Shown in pieces: positions 1-12,174 of a stretch of 64,000 nt of DNA; position 1 is the first letter of the stretch; each line of letters starts with the position of its first letter. The notes under the pieces were generated by a model that worked only from the letters and a program-made list of their open reading frames with translations, was not told where the DNA came from and did no database searches. The stretch lies in the NCBI RefSeq assembly GCF_000764305.2, contig NW_025947080.1, forward strand, positions 124,001-188,000, in the 5' to 3' direction. Origin of the DNA: Hyalella azteca (Eukaryota; Arthropoda; Malacostraca; Amphipoda; Hyalellidae). The position numbers and the translations under genes are program-made.

Positions 1-1249
1 AGTAAATTTAGACAGCTTTACTTTAGTCTACCGATATAATCCGGGGAAACTATAACATATTTTTTACAGCAATGAATGGAGGCTTATTGCGCATGTAAAC
101 TGCTTCCGGTGCATTGATTTTTTTATATTTGAATCGATTACGATTAATTTTGTTAATGCAATTGCAGTAAAATCATCTGGTGTGTAAAGAAATTTCATAT
201 CACACGCTGCCGATCTTGATTTACTGGCAACAATTTCACTCTTTGTCTTGAATTTATGTAAATTTTTGCTAAATACTTTTTACATAAATATTGTCAATTT
301 CTATTGAATTGACAATATTTATGTGACAATATTTTGAATTGAAAATATTTTTTATTCTATATTGTCAAATTTTTGACCTTTCCAATTAAAAAAAACGTAT
401 ATTCTTTTATTATCATTCATATGACGCAAATTACAATATTATTCATTTTATCTTTTTTATTTTTATATTATCTATTATATATTATATTATTATCTTATTT
501 GATGAAAATTATTGTGTAAAACTGCTTTAATTGGAAAGCTTATTATCATTGGGTGTTTTGATGACTCCTTCCCTTAAGCTTGTTGATAAATAAATGTAAT
601 TTTATTAAGTTGATCATGATAATGTTTCAGTGTAGAAATTAAAGAAAATTAATTAGTTATAATCATACCGCAATGTTATGGATACCTGCACGATACATGG
701 TTTTTAATTCGGCTAAGCTCGCTCGGTAATTGTTGATAAAATTTTATTTCATTCATATTAAAATCAACATTATTGATTTATTATTTTAATATCATCATGA
801 TTAATTATAATTATTTTGGGTTTCTCTCCCTGAGGGACATGATGAAAAAAATATCTGTCATGATATTCATTGTATAAAATGTTTGGGCTGTGATAGTTAT
901 AAATGCATATAAATTCATGCTTATTTTATGATATTAAAGTCTATGACTCGTTCCCAATGATCTTACCTTCCAGCACCATTATGAATTGAAATGTTGAATT
1001 CAGTTCCTTTCCTTATATTTCGACCCTGTATTAAAAATGTGGAATATATATAATGAAAAATATTCCATTTATATCGACCTATGGCCGTTGAACTGAATAA
1101 CGTGAATATTTATCGAAAAGTTTCAGTTTCCAATCCAAAATCACTGAAAAAAATTGTAAACTTAAATTTTCGTAAATTTTGAGTTTTCTGTATACTCTCC
1201 AAGTTTACAATGACACGATTTTTTTTACCGGCAGCCCGCACTGATCTAT
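1..1249. other. No gene recognised
   Basis: AT-rich sequence with no convincing exon, RNA gene or mobile element. A 12-base inverted repeat, aattgacaatat and atattgtcaatt, surrounds 290-320. Confidence 0.6.
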
Positions 1250-1372
1250 TGAACCAATTACAGCGTAATTAATTTATAATTAATTACGCTGTATTAATTT
1301 ATAATTAATTACGCTGTATTAATTTATAATTAATTACGCTGTATTAATTTATAATTAATTACGCTGTATTAT
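1250..1372. repeat. AT-rich palindromic tandem repeat, about 4 units
   Basis: The unit of about 26 bases resembles ttataattaattacgctgta. At the left edge, cagcgtaattaat and attaattacgctg form a perfect 13-base inverted repeat around ttata (1261-1291), so each unit can form a hairpin. Confidence 0.85.
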
Positions 1373-1918
1373 TTGAACCACAGCGCCGTATGCTTCATCG
1401 CAAGCTGTGTTGCTGGTTTACTTGGTTACTAAGATGAATAATCCACGTGAGAAACACACAACATGGACGATTCTGCTAAAAAAATCCGCGAAAAAAACTT
1501 TGCCGTATTATGGTGGCCAGTGCATGCGTGTATGAATGAGTTGCGTGATGAACATTAACGCGTGATGGTGGCGCGTGATGTAGTGTGGTGTTATGTGATG
1601 TAGAGTGACGTAATGTTGGGTAACGCCTTTGTTGGAGAGATGCACGGCAAACGCAACGCTTCAGCCTTTGTTGCTTCATCGATCCTTTGCAGCGCCTCTG
1701 CACGCGTGTAGCTTTCGTGGGGCCAACTGTTGCTTGTGCTGCGTTCCGTGCTGCTGAAGCATCCATACTGATGCTAAATAGTTGCTGTTATTAGTGCTGA
1801 TTGCATCTCAATGCTGTAACTAATGCTGCTGTTGTTGGGGCCGCCTGCTGTTGCTCTCGCTGTACCGGCTGATTGGCACCTGCTAGATCACGATTGCAGT
1901 GACGTACATCCACTGCAG

Positions 1919-2038
1919 CTGCCACCATCAGATGCCACCATCAACTGCCACCATCAGATGCCACCATCAACTGCCACCATCAGCTGCCACCATCAGCTGC
2001 CACCATCAGCTGCCACCATCAGCTGCCACCATCAGCTG
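1919..2038. repeat. 12-base tandem repeat, 10 copies
   Basis: Units of ctgccaccatca with variants (agctgccaccatc, agatgccaccatc). Twelve is divisible by three, so it is open in several frames. It ends six bases before the adapter artefact, suggesting the assembler broke at this repeat. Confidence 0.9.
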
Positions 2039-2043
2039 AACAT

Positions 2044-2067
2044 CTGTCTCTTATACACATCTAGATN
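2044..2067. other. Nextera transposon adapter left in the assembly
   Basis: CTGTCTCTTATACACATCT, the Nextera (Tn5 mosaic end) adapter sequence, occurs exactly at 2044-2062. It is followed by agat, which continues into the mate-pair junction adapter, then an N at 2067. This is not genomic sequence. The bases on either side need not be neighbours in the genome. Confidence 0.96.
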
Positions 2068-2135
2068 GTCTGTCCGTGACTTCACGTTTTCGTCAACGAG
2101 AAAATGCGCTCTCTGTCACTCACTGCAGTGAGTAC
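2068..2135 (+). mobile_element. Foldback-type repeat, right half only
   Basis: Only the right part of the element is present (gtctgtccgtgacttcacg to gcagtgagtac). The left half is missing because the sequence is joined at an adapter and an N at 2044-2067, so the truncation is an assembly break and not biological. Confidence 0.75.
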
Positions 2136-2139
2136 TGAT

Positions 2140-3313
2140 CTAATTTTTTCATATGTGAAGTAATTGTTGCTTTTATTCTCCACACGGAACCAAGAGACAT
2201 TTATAGTTTTTTTAAGTCATAATTTTTATTGAACATTGTAGTTTCATGATTAACTTAGAGGACATCTTAAATGAAGAAAATAATTTCGTTTTATAAAAGT
2301 TTAATTTCAAGACAATGAAAACTAAATTGTTTATCCAAATGCCTTAATCTTACAACAAGAAACATTAGACTCACTGGCTTGCTCTTCCGACCGCTTTAGT
2401 GGCGAAAGAATTGTCCCCATTTTTCCTACAAATATTTTTTCGCAACGAGTCCACGGTGTCGTTTTATTATAATAAGACAGACATTGCCAGCTCCACAATG
2501 TCCATGAGACTCCCGCGAGACTCGTCTCGTCGCCCGCTATTCTCTGCAAGGCAAAAGAACTACCAAATTTCTACGCAGTGCAAACACGGCGTGCAAAAAC
2601 AGTTAATTCTTAAGTAAAAAACAACTCAGAAAAGGTACTTGTACCATTAAAAAATGAAAATTTTTTACTCATCTTACGGCTGCGCTAACGGGCCTGTAGT
2701 ACATAATTTTGATAAATCCGAAAAAAATTATAATGACGGTAATATACACATGGAGGATGCAGTAGAAGAAGAAAATATTTTGAATATCTAGGCGATTTTG
2801 AATATCTTGACTGTTTTCATTGCGACTTGGAAAATTTAGACTGGATCTTCACCCCGACTGTGAAAATCTAGACTGTGTCATCACCCCGACTATGAAAATC
2901 TAGATTGTATCTTCCCGCGTGTTAAATAAATCTAGACTGTGCTCTAGCGAATATATTGAAAATCGTGGTCTGCCTGCAAGATTAACAGTTTAGTGAGCAC
3001 TAACGCGGCTACGAGCACGTTTAGTTTGAACGAAATGTGACACAAGGCAAAATTAGGCCTGAACGTGGGGAAACCCTATTCATTATTTTATCTGAATGGA
3101 ACGATTTGCCGAGATAAATTTTTCCTAAATGCTACATACGACTTTGTGAGCTTAAAAAGTTGTTAATTTAATGAGTTCCTGAACTTAATTAGTTGTAAGC
3201 ACAGCTACGTCCTGAACGGGACTAAATTCAGAGCTTTACTTGCGCCTTGAAGTAATTAAGTTCCAGAACGTAACATGGTTCTGAACTTGACCAAGTTCTA
3301 AACGCAGTCAAGT
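2140..3313. other. No gene recognised
   Basis: Short open frames occur on both strands around 2331-2617 but overlap each other and show no known motif. Scattered gaaaatctagactgt phrases (2830-2945) form a loose repeat. Confidence 0.55.
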
Positions 3314-3705
3314 TAGCAGCATGATGCTGGTGCTGTGCTAGTTACGGCGCACTAGCATGATACTGGTGCTGTGCTAGTTACGCCGCACTAGCATGATACT
3401 GGTGCTGTGCTAGTTACGCCGCACTAGCATGATACTGGTGCTGTGCTAGTTATAGCTCACTAGCATGATACTGGTGCTGTGCTAGTTACAGCTCACTAGC
3501 ATGACGCTGGTGCTGTGCTAGTTACGCTGCACTAGCATGATGCTGGTGCTGTGCTAGTTACGGCGCACTAGCATGATACTGGTGCTGTGCTAGTTACAGC
3601 TCACTAGCATGACGCTGGTGCTGTGCTAGCTACGGCGCACTAGCATGATGCTGGTGCTGTGCTAGTTACGCCGCACTAGCATGATGCTGGTGCTGTGCTA
3701 GTTAC
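3314..3705. repeat. 36-base minisatellite, about 11 copies, with built-in hairpin
   Basis: Each unit resembles actagcatgatactggtgct followed by gtgctagttacgccgc. ACTAGCA and TGCTAGT are reverse complements, so every unit can form a stem of seven base pairs. The units differ mainly at gccgc/agctc/ggcgc. Confidence 0.92.
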
Positions 3706-3784
3706 GATTGTTAAAATATGATTTATTTAAACCATACAAGCATAAATTACGATGAAGGTTTAACAGTAGAAAAAATAAAACTCA

Positions 3785-3926
3785 ATACTCACTGCAGTGA
3801 GTGACAGAGAGCGCATTTTCTCGTTGACGAAAATGTGAAGTCACGGACGGAAAGACAGACAGACGGACGGACGGACATGACGAGCACAATAGCGCCTTTT
3901 TCCGAAAATGAGAAAATGCGCTAAAA
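3785..3926 (-). mobile_element. Foldback-type repeat with inner CCGT/CTGT array, copy 1
   Basis: One of five copies in the window of a roughly 140-170-bp element. On the minus strand it starts tttttagcgcattttctca, continues with a (CCGT)n or (CTGT)n run, then tgacttcac and a sequence ending gcgctctctgtcactcactgcagtgagtat. The two ends carry gcgcattttctc in inverted orientation, so the element can fold back on itself. There is no ORF. Confidence 0.75.
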
Positions 3927-4854
3927 ACTGAGTATTTTTATATAAATTGATAAGTTAAGTGATTTCGACCATGTTAACATAGATACCAATACAACTAAGC
4001 CTGTACCTTTGTTCATGGTGACGTCGGCCGCCGCTCTAAAGAAGGAAAGTTTTGCCTCTCAAGTTACGATTACTTTGAAGGGATCGCTTGCTCTCGCATT
4101 CCCTCAACTAATTTATTTATTTATTTATGGATTGTAGAGACATTTTATTTTTGAGTGTAGGTCAAAAGAAAAGCAATCTGTCTGACAGGAAATCTAAATC
4201 ATATTAGCTAAATCAAAGTAAAACTATTATTATTAAAAAAATATTTTTTTAATATTTGGCAGCCGATCGGTGATGCATCTAAATTTTTCGGCATTCTCTT
4301 GACTGACGCGAGCTATTATTTGTAGTATTATCAACAAATATTTCTACTTTAAATTATACAATTTTCAATTGTCCTCTGCGTTAGATAAATAATTAAAAGT
4401 TTTTTAACTGAAATGCTCATTTTTACTTATCTACGTATGAATTGTTATTTTTTTATTGAATATTTAATTTTAAAGCTATATTTTGCATAGAAACAAGTTT
4501 GAATTTTTCTCACACATAACACAAGATGCCTATTTTTAGCACTTATTTATTGTCCAGTGCAGAGGCAGCTTTAGTCAGACTTTGTTTGGGCTGATCAAAA
4601 TTTGTCATTGTTTGGTCATCGATTCTCTTAGTCTACGGATAATACTCCTGATATTTCATTACTTTCTCATGTGTATTGCTGTGTTCCGTCGTATTGAACC
4701 CATACATTTTTTCGGAAGTAGGTGAGAACTTCAATCGTCATTTCATCTGCTTATGTGTGAGCTTAGAAAACCTCATTACCAAGATTTTGATTTCGCTACA
4801 ATTTTCCAATAAAGTTCCTTTTATCAAACATGGAGATTCAAAAAATATAACTCA

Positions 4855-4991
4855 GTACTCACTGCAGTGAGTGACAGAGAGCGTATTTTCTTGTCACCGA
4901 AAACGTGAAGTCACGGACGGACAGACAGACGGACGGACATGGCGAGCACAATAGTGCATTTTTTTCCATAAATGAGAAAATGCGCTAAAAA
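4855..4991 (-). mobile_element. Foldback-type repeat, copy 2
   Basis: Same element and orientation as 3785-3926, with a short gacggacagacagacggacgg tract and the gcagtgagtgacagagagcg and gagaaaatgcgctaaaa ends. The flanks show no clear target-site duplication. Confidence 0.75.
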
Positions 4992-6774
4992 GATGTTCGG
5001 ATTTCATGATCTCAGATACGAATTAGTTGCTAATCCTTTCGACTCACGTTACTGACCCTGAATGGTTAAAAAGTGGCTGAATTTTTTTTTCCTTTGAGAA
5101 ACGTTTAACTGAGCGCGACAAAGTTGCTTGAGCGTAAAGTTGAGCTCGACAAATATTTAGGATGCTGGGTCGATTTAGGATGCTGGCTGTTTAGGAAATG
5201 GGTATTTTGTCGAATGGTTAGTCCTGTTTTTAATTCATTGTTTCAATTAAGTTAAGTTATGAGGGTTAGCTCCTGAAATATCTCTATTTTTGGACATTTG
5301 ACTGCCGCACTTGAGTTCCGCCGCAATACAAACGAATTTCAAGACAGGCCTATTCTTTGCAGCAGTATTTCGAATTTAGGATGTAATTAAAACTTGCTTA
5401 TTCCTTGCAGCGACATTATTATTTTATTCAAATTAATAGCGGTATATTAAACTTGAATTTATATCATTTGATTGATAACTTCTCGTCCTACGTAAGCAAC
5501 ACTACAATTTTGTGATGAATGCCTTCCTGCATTTGTTTGACTCGAATGAATCGTTCGAACAACATCTGAACTGACATCTGTTTGGACACAATTGTCTATT
5601 TTTAACCTTTTGTGTTCTCTTGTGTTCAAGGCGTCAAGAAATGAACGAGAAATGTCGTGACGATTGATCTCTGTTTTGACGATGATCTTTGTCGTGACGA
5701 TCGTTGATCGATGTCGGGACGGTCTCTGTCGTGACGATTGATCTCTATCGTAACGATCTATTACATACCAAATGTTATGTTATTCAAATAACCTCGATTC
5801 TGATAGTTCGTCTGACATTTTTTAATCGATGTTGCGTAAAGTTCGAAAGTTTGTTATAGTATTTATTGCATTAAAATATTTCTTATGATAAATCTCTTTA
5901 TTCAATTGATATTTCAGTTGCACAAGTACATTTTCGAAGAATTGTTTTCATTTAGGTTTAAAAAACCTAAGTTCTTATTGATCAATTTCTCGACATTTTG
6001 GATTTTATCGACGTATTTATGATTTGGACACTTAAATCATAAATACGTCGACAAGACTAGTTTGGAAGTCTTAAAGCTCCTTTCACAATGTTTTGTTTTG
6101 ATTTATAAAAGATTTCGATCCTTTATATATCATTTTTCAATGATTTCAATGATAAATTTCATCATTTATCGATGGTGGCGGCAACATTCCGCGGAAATCT
6201 CAAACGTAGTTTTTGTTGTCGGATATTGGAAGTTTGGCAAGATTTTAACGGACGGCAAGATGAAAGTTTACATTCCTTGAAATACGGACCGTTAGAGGGA
6301 GACTGTGTTTGGTCTGGGGAAAGCCTGAGACGCTGAGCAAAGACGGTAAAGCGATTCTTTGGCGAGCTTTTAAGGAACTGATCTAAACTTGTGGTTTTGC
6401 TAGACAAAAAAGATTTTTGTCTAATTCCTTGGTAACTCTGTCGCTTGGTGTTCTATCGATTATGTTGGATCAATTTAACAATTGGTTCTTTGCCCAGTGC
6501 CTATCCCAAAATTTCGAAGACCATACTTTTTAACATTAATTTCTAGAGATTAATCATGCCTTCCTCTTAAAATTTGAACATCCATAATTTATTTGTAACA
6601 TTATCATCGTAAATATAACTTAGCCTTCTATTGAAACCGTCTGGTCTGACATGATCATTATTAATGGAATGTAATAGAATTTTTTCTCGCTGATGAGAGA
6701 TTAGCTTCCGCTTGAAAACTCATCATTGGAGACGCACAATCTCTATCCATCCGCCTTAGTACCTGTATTATACA
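4992..6774. other. No gene recognised
   Basis: No exon-like sequence stands out. A hairpin of aaatcataaatacgtcga with its partial reverse complement lies near 6005-6055. Confidence 0.55.
5635..5765. repeat. Degenerate gtcgtgacgattgatctct repeat
   Basis: Four or five imperfect units containing gtcgtgacga and ttgatctct, at irregular spacing. Confidence 0.6.
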
Positions 6775-7056
6775 GCTACTCATACAGCAGGTAATTGAGT
6801 GGCCGCTATACACTCCTCATAGTTCACGCTACTCATACAGCAGGTAATTGAGTGGCCGCTATGCACTCCTCATAGTTCACGCTACTCATACAGCAGGTAA
6901 TTGAGTGGCCGCTATACACTCCTCATAGTTCACGCTACTCATACAGCAGGCAATTGAGTGGCCGCTAAACACTCGTCATAGTTCACGCTACTCATACAGC
7001 AGGTAATTGAGTGGCCGCTAAACACTCCTCATAATTCACGCTACTCATACAGCAGG
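6775..7056. repeat. 53-base tandem repeat, about 5.3 copies
   Basis: The unit starts gctactcatacagcaggtaa and continues ttgagtggccgctatacact then cctcatagttcac. The copies differ at only a few positions, which points to recent expansion or homogenisation. Confidence 0.92.
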
Positions 7057-7845
7057 TAGTTTAGTAAAATATTCCAATTAATCAAATATTATTTATATAC
7101 CGGGCAATATTTCGTCTAGCTTCCTAATAAAATAAAAACATTTGCACAACACAATTATATCATATTCTCCTGGTTTGCCCTTTTATAGATAAAGGCACCG
7201 CGGCATATACTTGACAAGATGAAGGCTTTGTCGATTTTTTGTAGTAACGTTTATGGTATTTTGAATTGATTAATTCAATGGAATTGGGTCTGGTTTGACT
7301 CTTAAATTAATTTTTAGGCTATAGTTAAGATAAATTAATACTCAGCGATTCACAGCATTTAATTAGTTAGTTGAGTTATGTGCGAATCATAGATTGATGG
7401 CTACTTAAAATTTTGGTGGTATTATTGGTTTTATTTTTTTGCTATTTATTTTTCTACCTATTTTTTGGTATTATAATAATAACTGAATTCATTGTACTAT
7501 TTGCTTCTTGTTATTTTTGTATTATTTTATATTGTACAATATTTATAGTTTTGAATTGGGTTTCGTCTCTTTACACCGTGCTATGCCTAGCTTGGAATTT
7601 GAGGGGAGAAAATAAAAATTGTCTTTTTATTTATATAGTGTGAATAATTTTTTATGAATAAAATTGTGAAAATCCTACATTTGGTCCTTCATAATCACCC
7701 AACTGGTAGCAATATTTTCCTAATCGAAAGAATTTTTCCATCAGTTGGTTTAAATTTTCTGATTAATGTGTAATTTTTAATTAATTAATCAGTCTGATTA
7801 ATTTAATTAATTAAATTAATTAATTAATTTAATTTTTATTTTCAG

Positions 7846-7925
7846 AGTACGAGTTGAATACTACGTGAACGAGAACACGTTGAAGGAGAGGCTGCATCTT
7901 TACTTCGTGAAGAACCAGAGATCCA
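7846..7925 (+). CDS. SLO2: SLO2 channel exon: N-terminal cytoplasmic segment
   Basis: The exon encodes [20 protein letters not shown] followed by VKNQRSS, the highly conserved stretch just before S1 in Slo2/KCNT sodium-activated K+ channels. It follows a good acceptor (pyrimidine tract, cag ending at 7845) and stops at a gtgagt donor (7926). It starts with one leftover base and ends with one base that joins the next exon to make AGT (Ser). This segment lies in the cytoplasm before the first membrane helix. The upstream exon or exons with the start codon are not recognisable in 1-7845, so the real N-terminus is either missing or too diverged to see. The last 31 bases are copied again downstream at 8131-8161. 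Family assignment is very secure; the exact acceptor is inferred. Confidence 0.93.
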
Positions 7926-8475
7926 GTGAGTTATTTCGCATGAAAACAAAACATTTTTTAATATATAATATAACATATTATTGATTCTAATATAAATTAC
8001 AGTTAGGCAACAATAAATACATAATAGTATTTTCACATATATATGTTTTATCATTAATATTGCGTATGCACAGGAATAAAATATTCTAAAAAACATTTTG
8101 CGTTTTTCGTTGAATATTGACGTTTTTTAACATCTTTACTTCGTGAAGAACCAGAGATCCAGTGAGTTATTTCGCATGAAAACAAAACATTTTATTATTA
8201 TATAATATAACATATTATTGATTCTAATATAAATTATGAACAATATCTATTTATATTATTACATACAGTATTGTAGATAAGTTACTATATCTGTAATTAA
8301 TATATAATATAACATATTATTGATTCTAAGATAAATTACAGTTATGCAACAATAAATACATAATAGTATGTTCACATAAATACGTTTTATCATTAATATT
8401 GCGTATGCACTGTAATAAAATATTCTAAAAACATTTTGCGTTTTTCGTTGAATATTGACGTTTTTTAATGCTGGA
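7896..8475. repeat. Tandem duplication of exon end plus intron, about 2.5 copies
   Basis: Copy 1 runs from 7896 to 8130 and copy 2 starts at 8131 with the same exon end and intron start. A third partial copy, without the exon part, runs from about 8300 to 8475. Shared landmarks are the stretch around tattattgattctaatata, the run ending cattttgcgtttttcg, and gaatattgacgttttttaa. The copies have diverged by substitutions and small indels, so they are not a trivial sequencing echo. Confidence 0.85.
8131..8161 (+). pseudogene. Duplicated 3' end of the first SLO2 exon with donor
   Basis: This repeats the last 31 bases of the exon at 7846-7925 (encoding [11 protein letters not shown]), together with its gtgagt donor and about 70 bases of intron. 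No AG acceptor precedes it; the upstream bases are gttttttaa. It is therefore a donor-bearing fragment, not a complete exon. Confidence 0.88.
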
Positions 8476-10639
8476 GAAACTTGAACATGGAATTTTTGCA
8501 ATGTTTTTTTATAATATATATTTGTTTTTATTATTAATACTCGTTCCTTAAAAACTCTATGTTCTAAAATTTGTATACTATTTACACATGCTTTTTATAA
8601 TTTATACTATAAGAGTCGATTCAACACAACATCGAAGCTTGTGTGGCACTAGATGCTTTTTAATGACGTATTCTTCAGCAGAGAAAATTTATTCATTTAG
8701 CATTTAGAGATTAAAAGCTTGCTTAATTCGTTGGGTCACCGCTAATTTTTGTCATTGCAATTCATTTCGCTAATTTACTACAGTTGAATCCTGAATGCAT
8801 TTCTTAGACTGCATTACTATACTGATTTGGAAGTAATCCTAATCATTTTTTTTAAAGGTCCATCTTTGATTTACGTCAAATTTTCGCCGGTCCTGAATTC
8901 GTTTTGAGATGTTCCAATTAAACTTGAATGCTTTTTTCTTTGTTCATAACTTAATTTTTCAAAATTTTGTAGCTTTTCTAACCCTTTGGGGCAAAATTGT
9001 TTCATATTCCGTAAAATTAACTTTCTTTTATGCTGACTTGTTTCATGATTGCAATTAACTGGCACCTTATGGGCTCGAACTTTAATTATATATTCATATG
9101 AATTAGTACAGTAATGTGGCATAATGAAATTTTTTCGTTTTTCGTTTGGTGGTAGAATTCTTCCCCCTTTTGTGCACCTCAAGAAAGTTTTTTGCACTTT
9201 TTCAAGTAGTATATCATAACAACAAAACGACCCCACCAGGCAAATGACTGGTAAGGAACGTTTAATTAACATTTATTCGACGCAAAACGTTTAATTTGAC
9301 GTCAATTTATCGTCAGATGCTTGATGGGTCAGTTCATATTACAGTTCAAGGTTTTCGGCTATAAGGTATTAAATGTTCTCTATAAATGAACCTGGATGTA
9401 TCCCTGTCCGGTAACAAAGGCTATGAAATATCTTCCCTACGATTTCATAGTTTTTCATATGCCTAATTACGTATAATTGCCGTTGTCCATACCGTTGAAA
9501 TATTGATGCTGGTCACACGAACGCTATCTGAGCTCGTATTGACAATGAGATCAATAAAGCGATTAATATTGCAACTTCTTCAAGAAAAACTCTTGCTGCT
9601 CAATATTAACGCACTTTAATTGTAAAATTGCGATCATTGAAAAATGATTGTATAAAAAAAATGGAATCATTGTTTTCATTATTATCGAATAAATTTTCAC
9701 TTTGGACATTTCTGCCAGCTCAATTCATTTTACATTTCTTCATTCGTAACTTCAATTCTTTTGAAACTGATATTTTTTGAACCTCACTTCTTCGACATAC
9801 ATCAAATGTAATAATTTTAAATCTACAAACGATATATGAAAAATGTATTATTAAACATTTGTATTAAATCTCCAAATGATGTATCTGCAAACGATGTATG
9901 AAAATTTCAACTTTAGAAATTTCCCATGAAAGCAAACCCTGTAGACGTAAAGTACGTTGATTTTCATTGCGTTAGCTTGTGACGTTTGGCCATGACGTAG
10001 ATACTTCCAACCTCCCACGGGAGCGACGAATCGATCCTGTCTTGTTATCGGGCTATCACGATAGCGGTTCTGTGTTCATATGTCAGATCTGAGGTCTATA
10101 ATGCACTCATTATAGTGATATGTTTATGAGAAGGTTCGATTTCTGCAGGTCAGCTGGCAATTTTTATTTCGGTTTTAAGTAAATCATACGGGGTAACAGT
10201 TATCCCTGAATTAAATTTATCGGTTACGAATTTTTTTTAGATTCAATTTATCGGTTCACGAATTTCTTAGCCTGTGATGCATCGAACTGTCCTTAATGGC
10301 TTAAGATTTACATTTATTTCAATTTTAAACATTTTATATTAAGATTTCACAAAAAAATGCTAGAAATGTAATAACAAATATTAATATCCATATATTAAAA
10401 ACTAAAATTCATTAGTAAAAACTCACTTCCTATATTAATATACATAATGTATTTGATCCATGACTTCCCCTTTTCTTTTCACGTATAAAATATTATGATT
10501 TAATCATATTTTCATCAGATCACAAGAGTTTTAGTTAAATTTTAGAAGTCAATATAGGCTTTGTACCGAATTAATGATTATTTGCCGTTGACCATATACG
10601 CAAATAATATAACTGCATATTTACCGTTGTATTATTTGC
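8476..10639. other. Intronic, no gene recognised
   Basis: Part of the 16.6-kb first recognised intron. A 133-codon minus-strand open frame at 8871-9272 has no recognisable domain and is AT-rich, so it is probably chance. Confidence 0.55.
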
Positions 10640-11905
10640 CGTTGTGTTGATCATCTTCTTGTTATACACTGTCGACGTATTGCGCATAATTGATTCAAAT
10701 AGTTTGAATCGGAATATGTTCGCCGACGACACCTAAATTTATGGCTGCGGTGCACCGGCTGACGCTGCAGCGTTGCAGGACCGGGGCCAATACTTTAAAA
10801 AAAAAGTTAAGAGATCGTAAGTTCATCAGCCAATAAGTATAGGCCTAGGGGCCAATACTTTCAAAAAAAGTTAAGAGATCGTAAGTTCATCAGCCAATCA
10901 TTGACGGCCTTTCAAGCCAAATCCACCAATCACAGACAAGAAAATAGAGCGTAAGTACTTACGTTCGCTTAGCGAATTTTGAAAGTATGCAGATGTCTGT
11001 CTGCAGAAACGCCGTCTCAGGCTGGATGCGCTGCAACCGGCTCCAGCTCAATGCATCAAAACCGACTTCATTTGGTTAGCGGATGCTCGGCACCAGCATC
11101 AGCTTCCGGCTAACGCTATTCGCGTAGGCAACGAGTTCGTTGAGCTTGCGTCTTCGGTTCGCAACCTCGGCATTCTGCTGGACTCTGAGCTTCCTATGAA
11201 CAATCATGTAGCCAAAGTCACCACTGCTTTTTTTGGCGCTCCGCGACGAATACGTAGTGTCAGCCGCTGTCTCTCTCGGCCAGTCCTCGAGGCCCTCGTT
11301 GTGGCGCTCGTTCTGACCCGATTGGACAATGGAAATGCCACACCCTTTGAACCGACCACGGCTCAAAATGAACTGCAATCTATAATGAACGCTGCTGCGC
11401 GAGTCGTGTACAATTCGCGAAAATTCGACCACGTGACGCCGATAATGCGCGATCTTCACTGGCTGCGCATGCAGCAGCGCACGCAGTTCAAGGTCGCTGT
11501 TTTGACGTTCCAATGCCTTCACGTCTGGCGCCTTTTATCTCACGGAATGTCTGCAGCGCGGGTCGGGTCTGCCTTCTAGAAGACGACTGCGTTCGTCATC
11601 AACAGCGGACCTCGTCGTTTCATCTACGGCGGTGACCGGGAACGCTCGTTCCATCTACACCGTCGGCGACAGAGCGTTCCCGGTCGCCGCCGCCTGAACC
11701 GGGAACAGTCTGCCGGCTTCCGTAATATCGGCTGTTGCAGGTGTTTCTTCGACGCCTAAAGATGAAACTATTTCGCAGAGCTTAAAAATCAAGTGCTTTA
11801 TCTTTTTTGTCCGTTCATATCTTTTCCCGCGTCTATTTATTTTTCGCTTGCTGTTAAACTTATGTGTAACGTTCCCTCCAAGTTCATTTGAACCAGACGC
11901 CACGA
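10640..11905 (+). pseudogene. Broken non-LTR (LINE) reverse transcriptase
   Basis: The palm-domain part reads FLLYTVDVLRIIDSNSLNRN-MFADDT, with the catalytic FADD at 10719-10730 followed by a premature taa at 10734. After an inserted MITE the frame resumes with NAVSGWMRCNRLQLNASKTD and NLGILLDSELPMNNH, then the thumb-like segment LTRLDNGNATPF and NAAARVVYNSRKFDHVTPI followed by DLHWLRMQQRTQFKVAVLTF, and finally a degenerate C-terminus to about 11900. These are standard features of CR1/Jockey-type LINE reverse transcriptases. Stops, indels and the insertion make it inactive. It is GC-richer than its surroundings and lies in the first SLO2 intron in sense orientation. The 5' part of the element is absent. 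Confidence 0.87.
10779..10987. mobile_element. MITE insertion (tandem partial plus full copy) inside the LINE
   Basis: A nearly complete copy of the MITE also seen at 40068 occupies about 10847-10987, preceded by a partial copy of its left half (10782-10840). TGCAG occurs immediately on both sides (10774-10778 and 10988-10992), a candidate 5-bp target-site duplication. The insertion separates the ADAAALQ and MSVCRNAVSGW parts of the reverse transcriptase. The right terminal repeat is cut short compared with the 40068 copy. Confidence 0.78.
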
Positions 11906-12174
11906 TAACTGTTTCGTAGAATAATAATAATAATGATAATTATTCACATTCGTTTGGTCATATATATCTGCTCATTGCTTATGCATATGCTTATTCAATG
12001 CAATAGGTCATTGAATCCGAGATCTTGGTCCTCTTCATCAGTTTGTTTTCTAGTAAGTTCTGTTCCATCGCTCCCATTATGATGGAAGCCTCTGTGTATC
12101 GTGGCAATCGATAGTTCCTTCACTTTCACTCCCACTCTCGGTTGAGGCTCTCGTGTAATATACACAAAACAGCT

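Noticed and set aside
1823..2131. 102-codon ORF spanning the 12-base repeat
   Set aside because: It runs through the Nextera adapter and an N, so it is an artefact of a false join.
8871..9272. 133-codon ORF on the minus strand
   Set aside because: AT-rich, no recognisable motif, no start context or splice structure; of a length expected by chance in 64 kb on two strands.
11076..11522. 148-codon minus-strand ORF
   Set aside because: Shadow of the LINE reverse transcriptase on the + strand.
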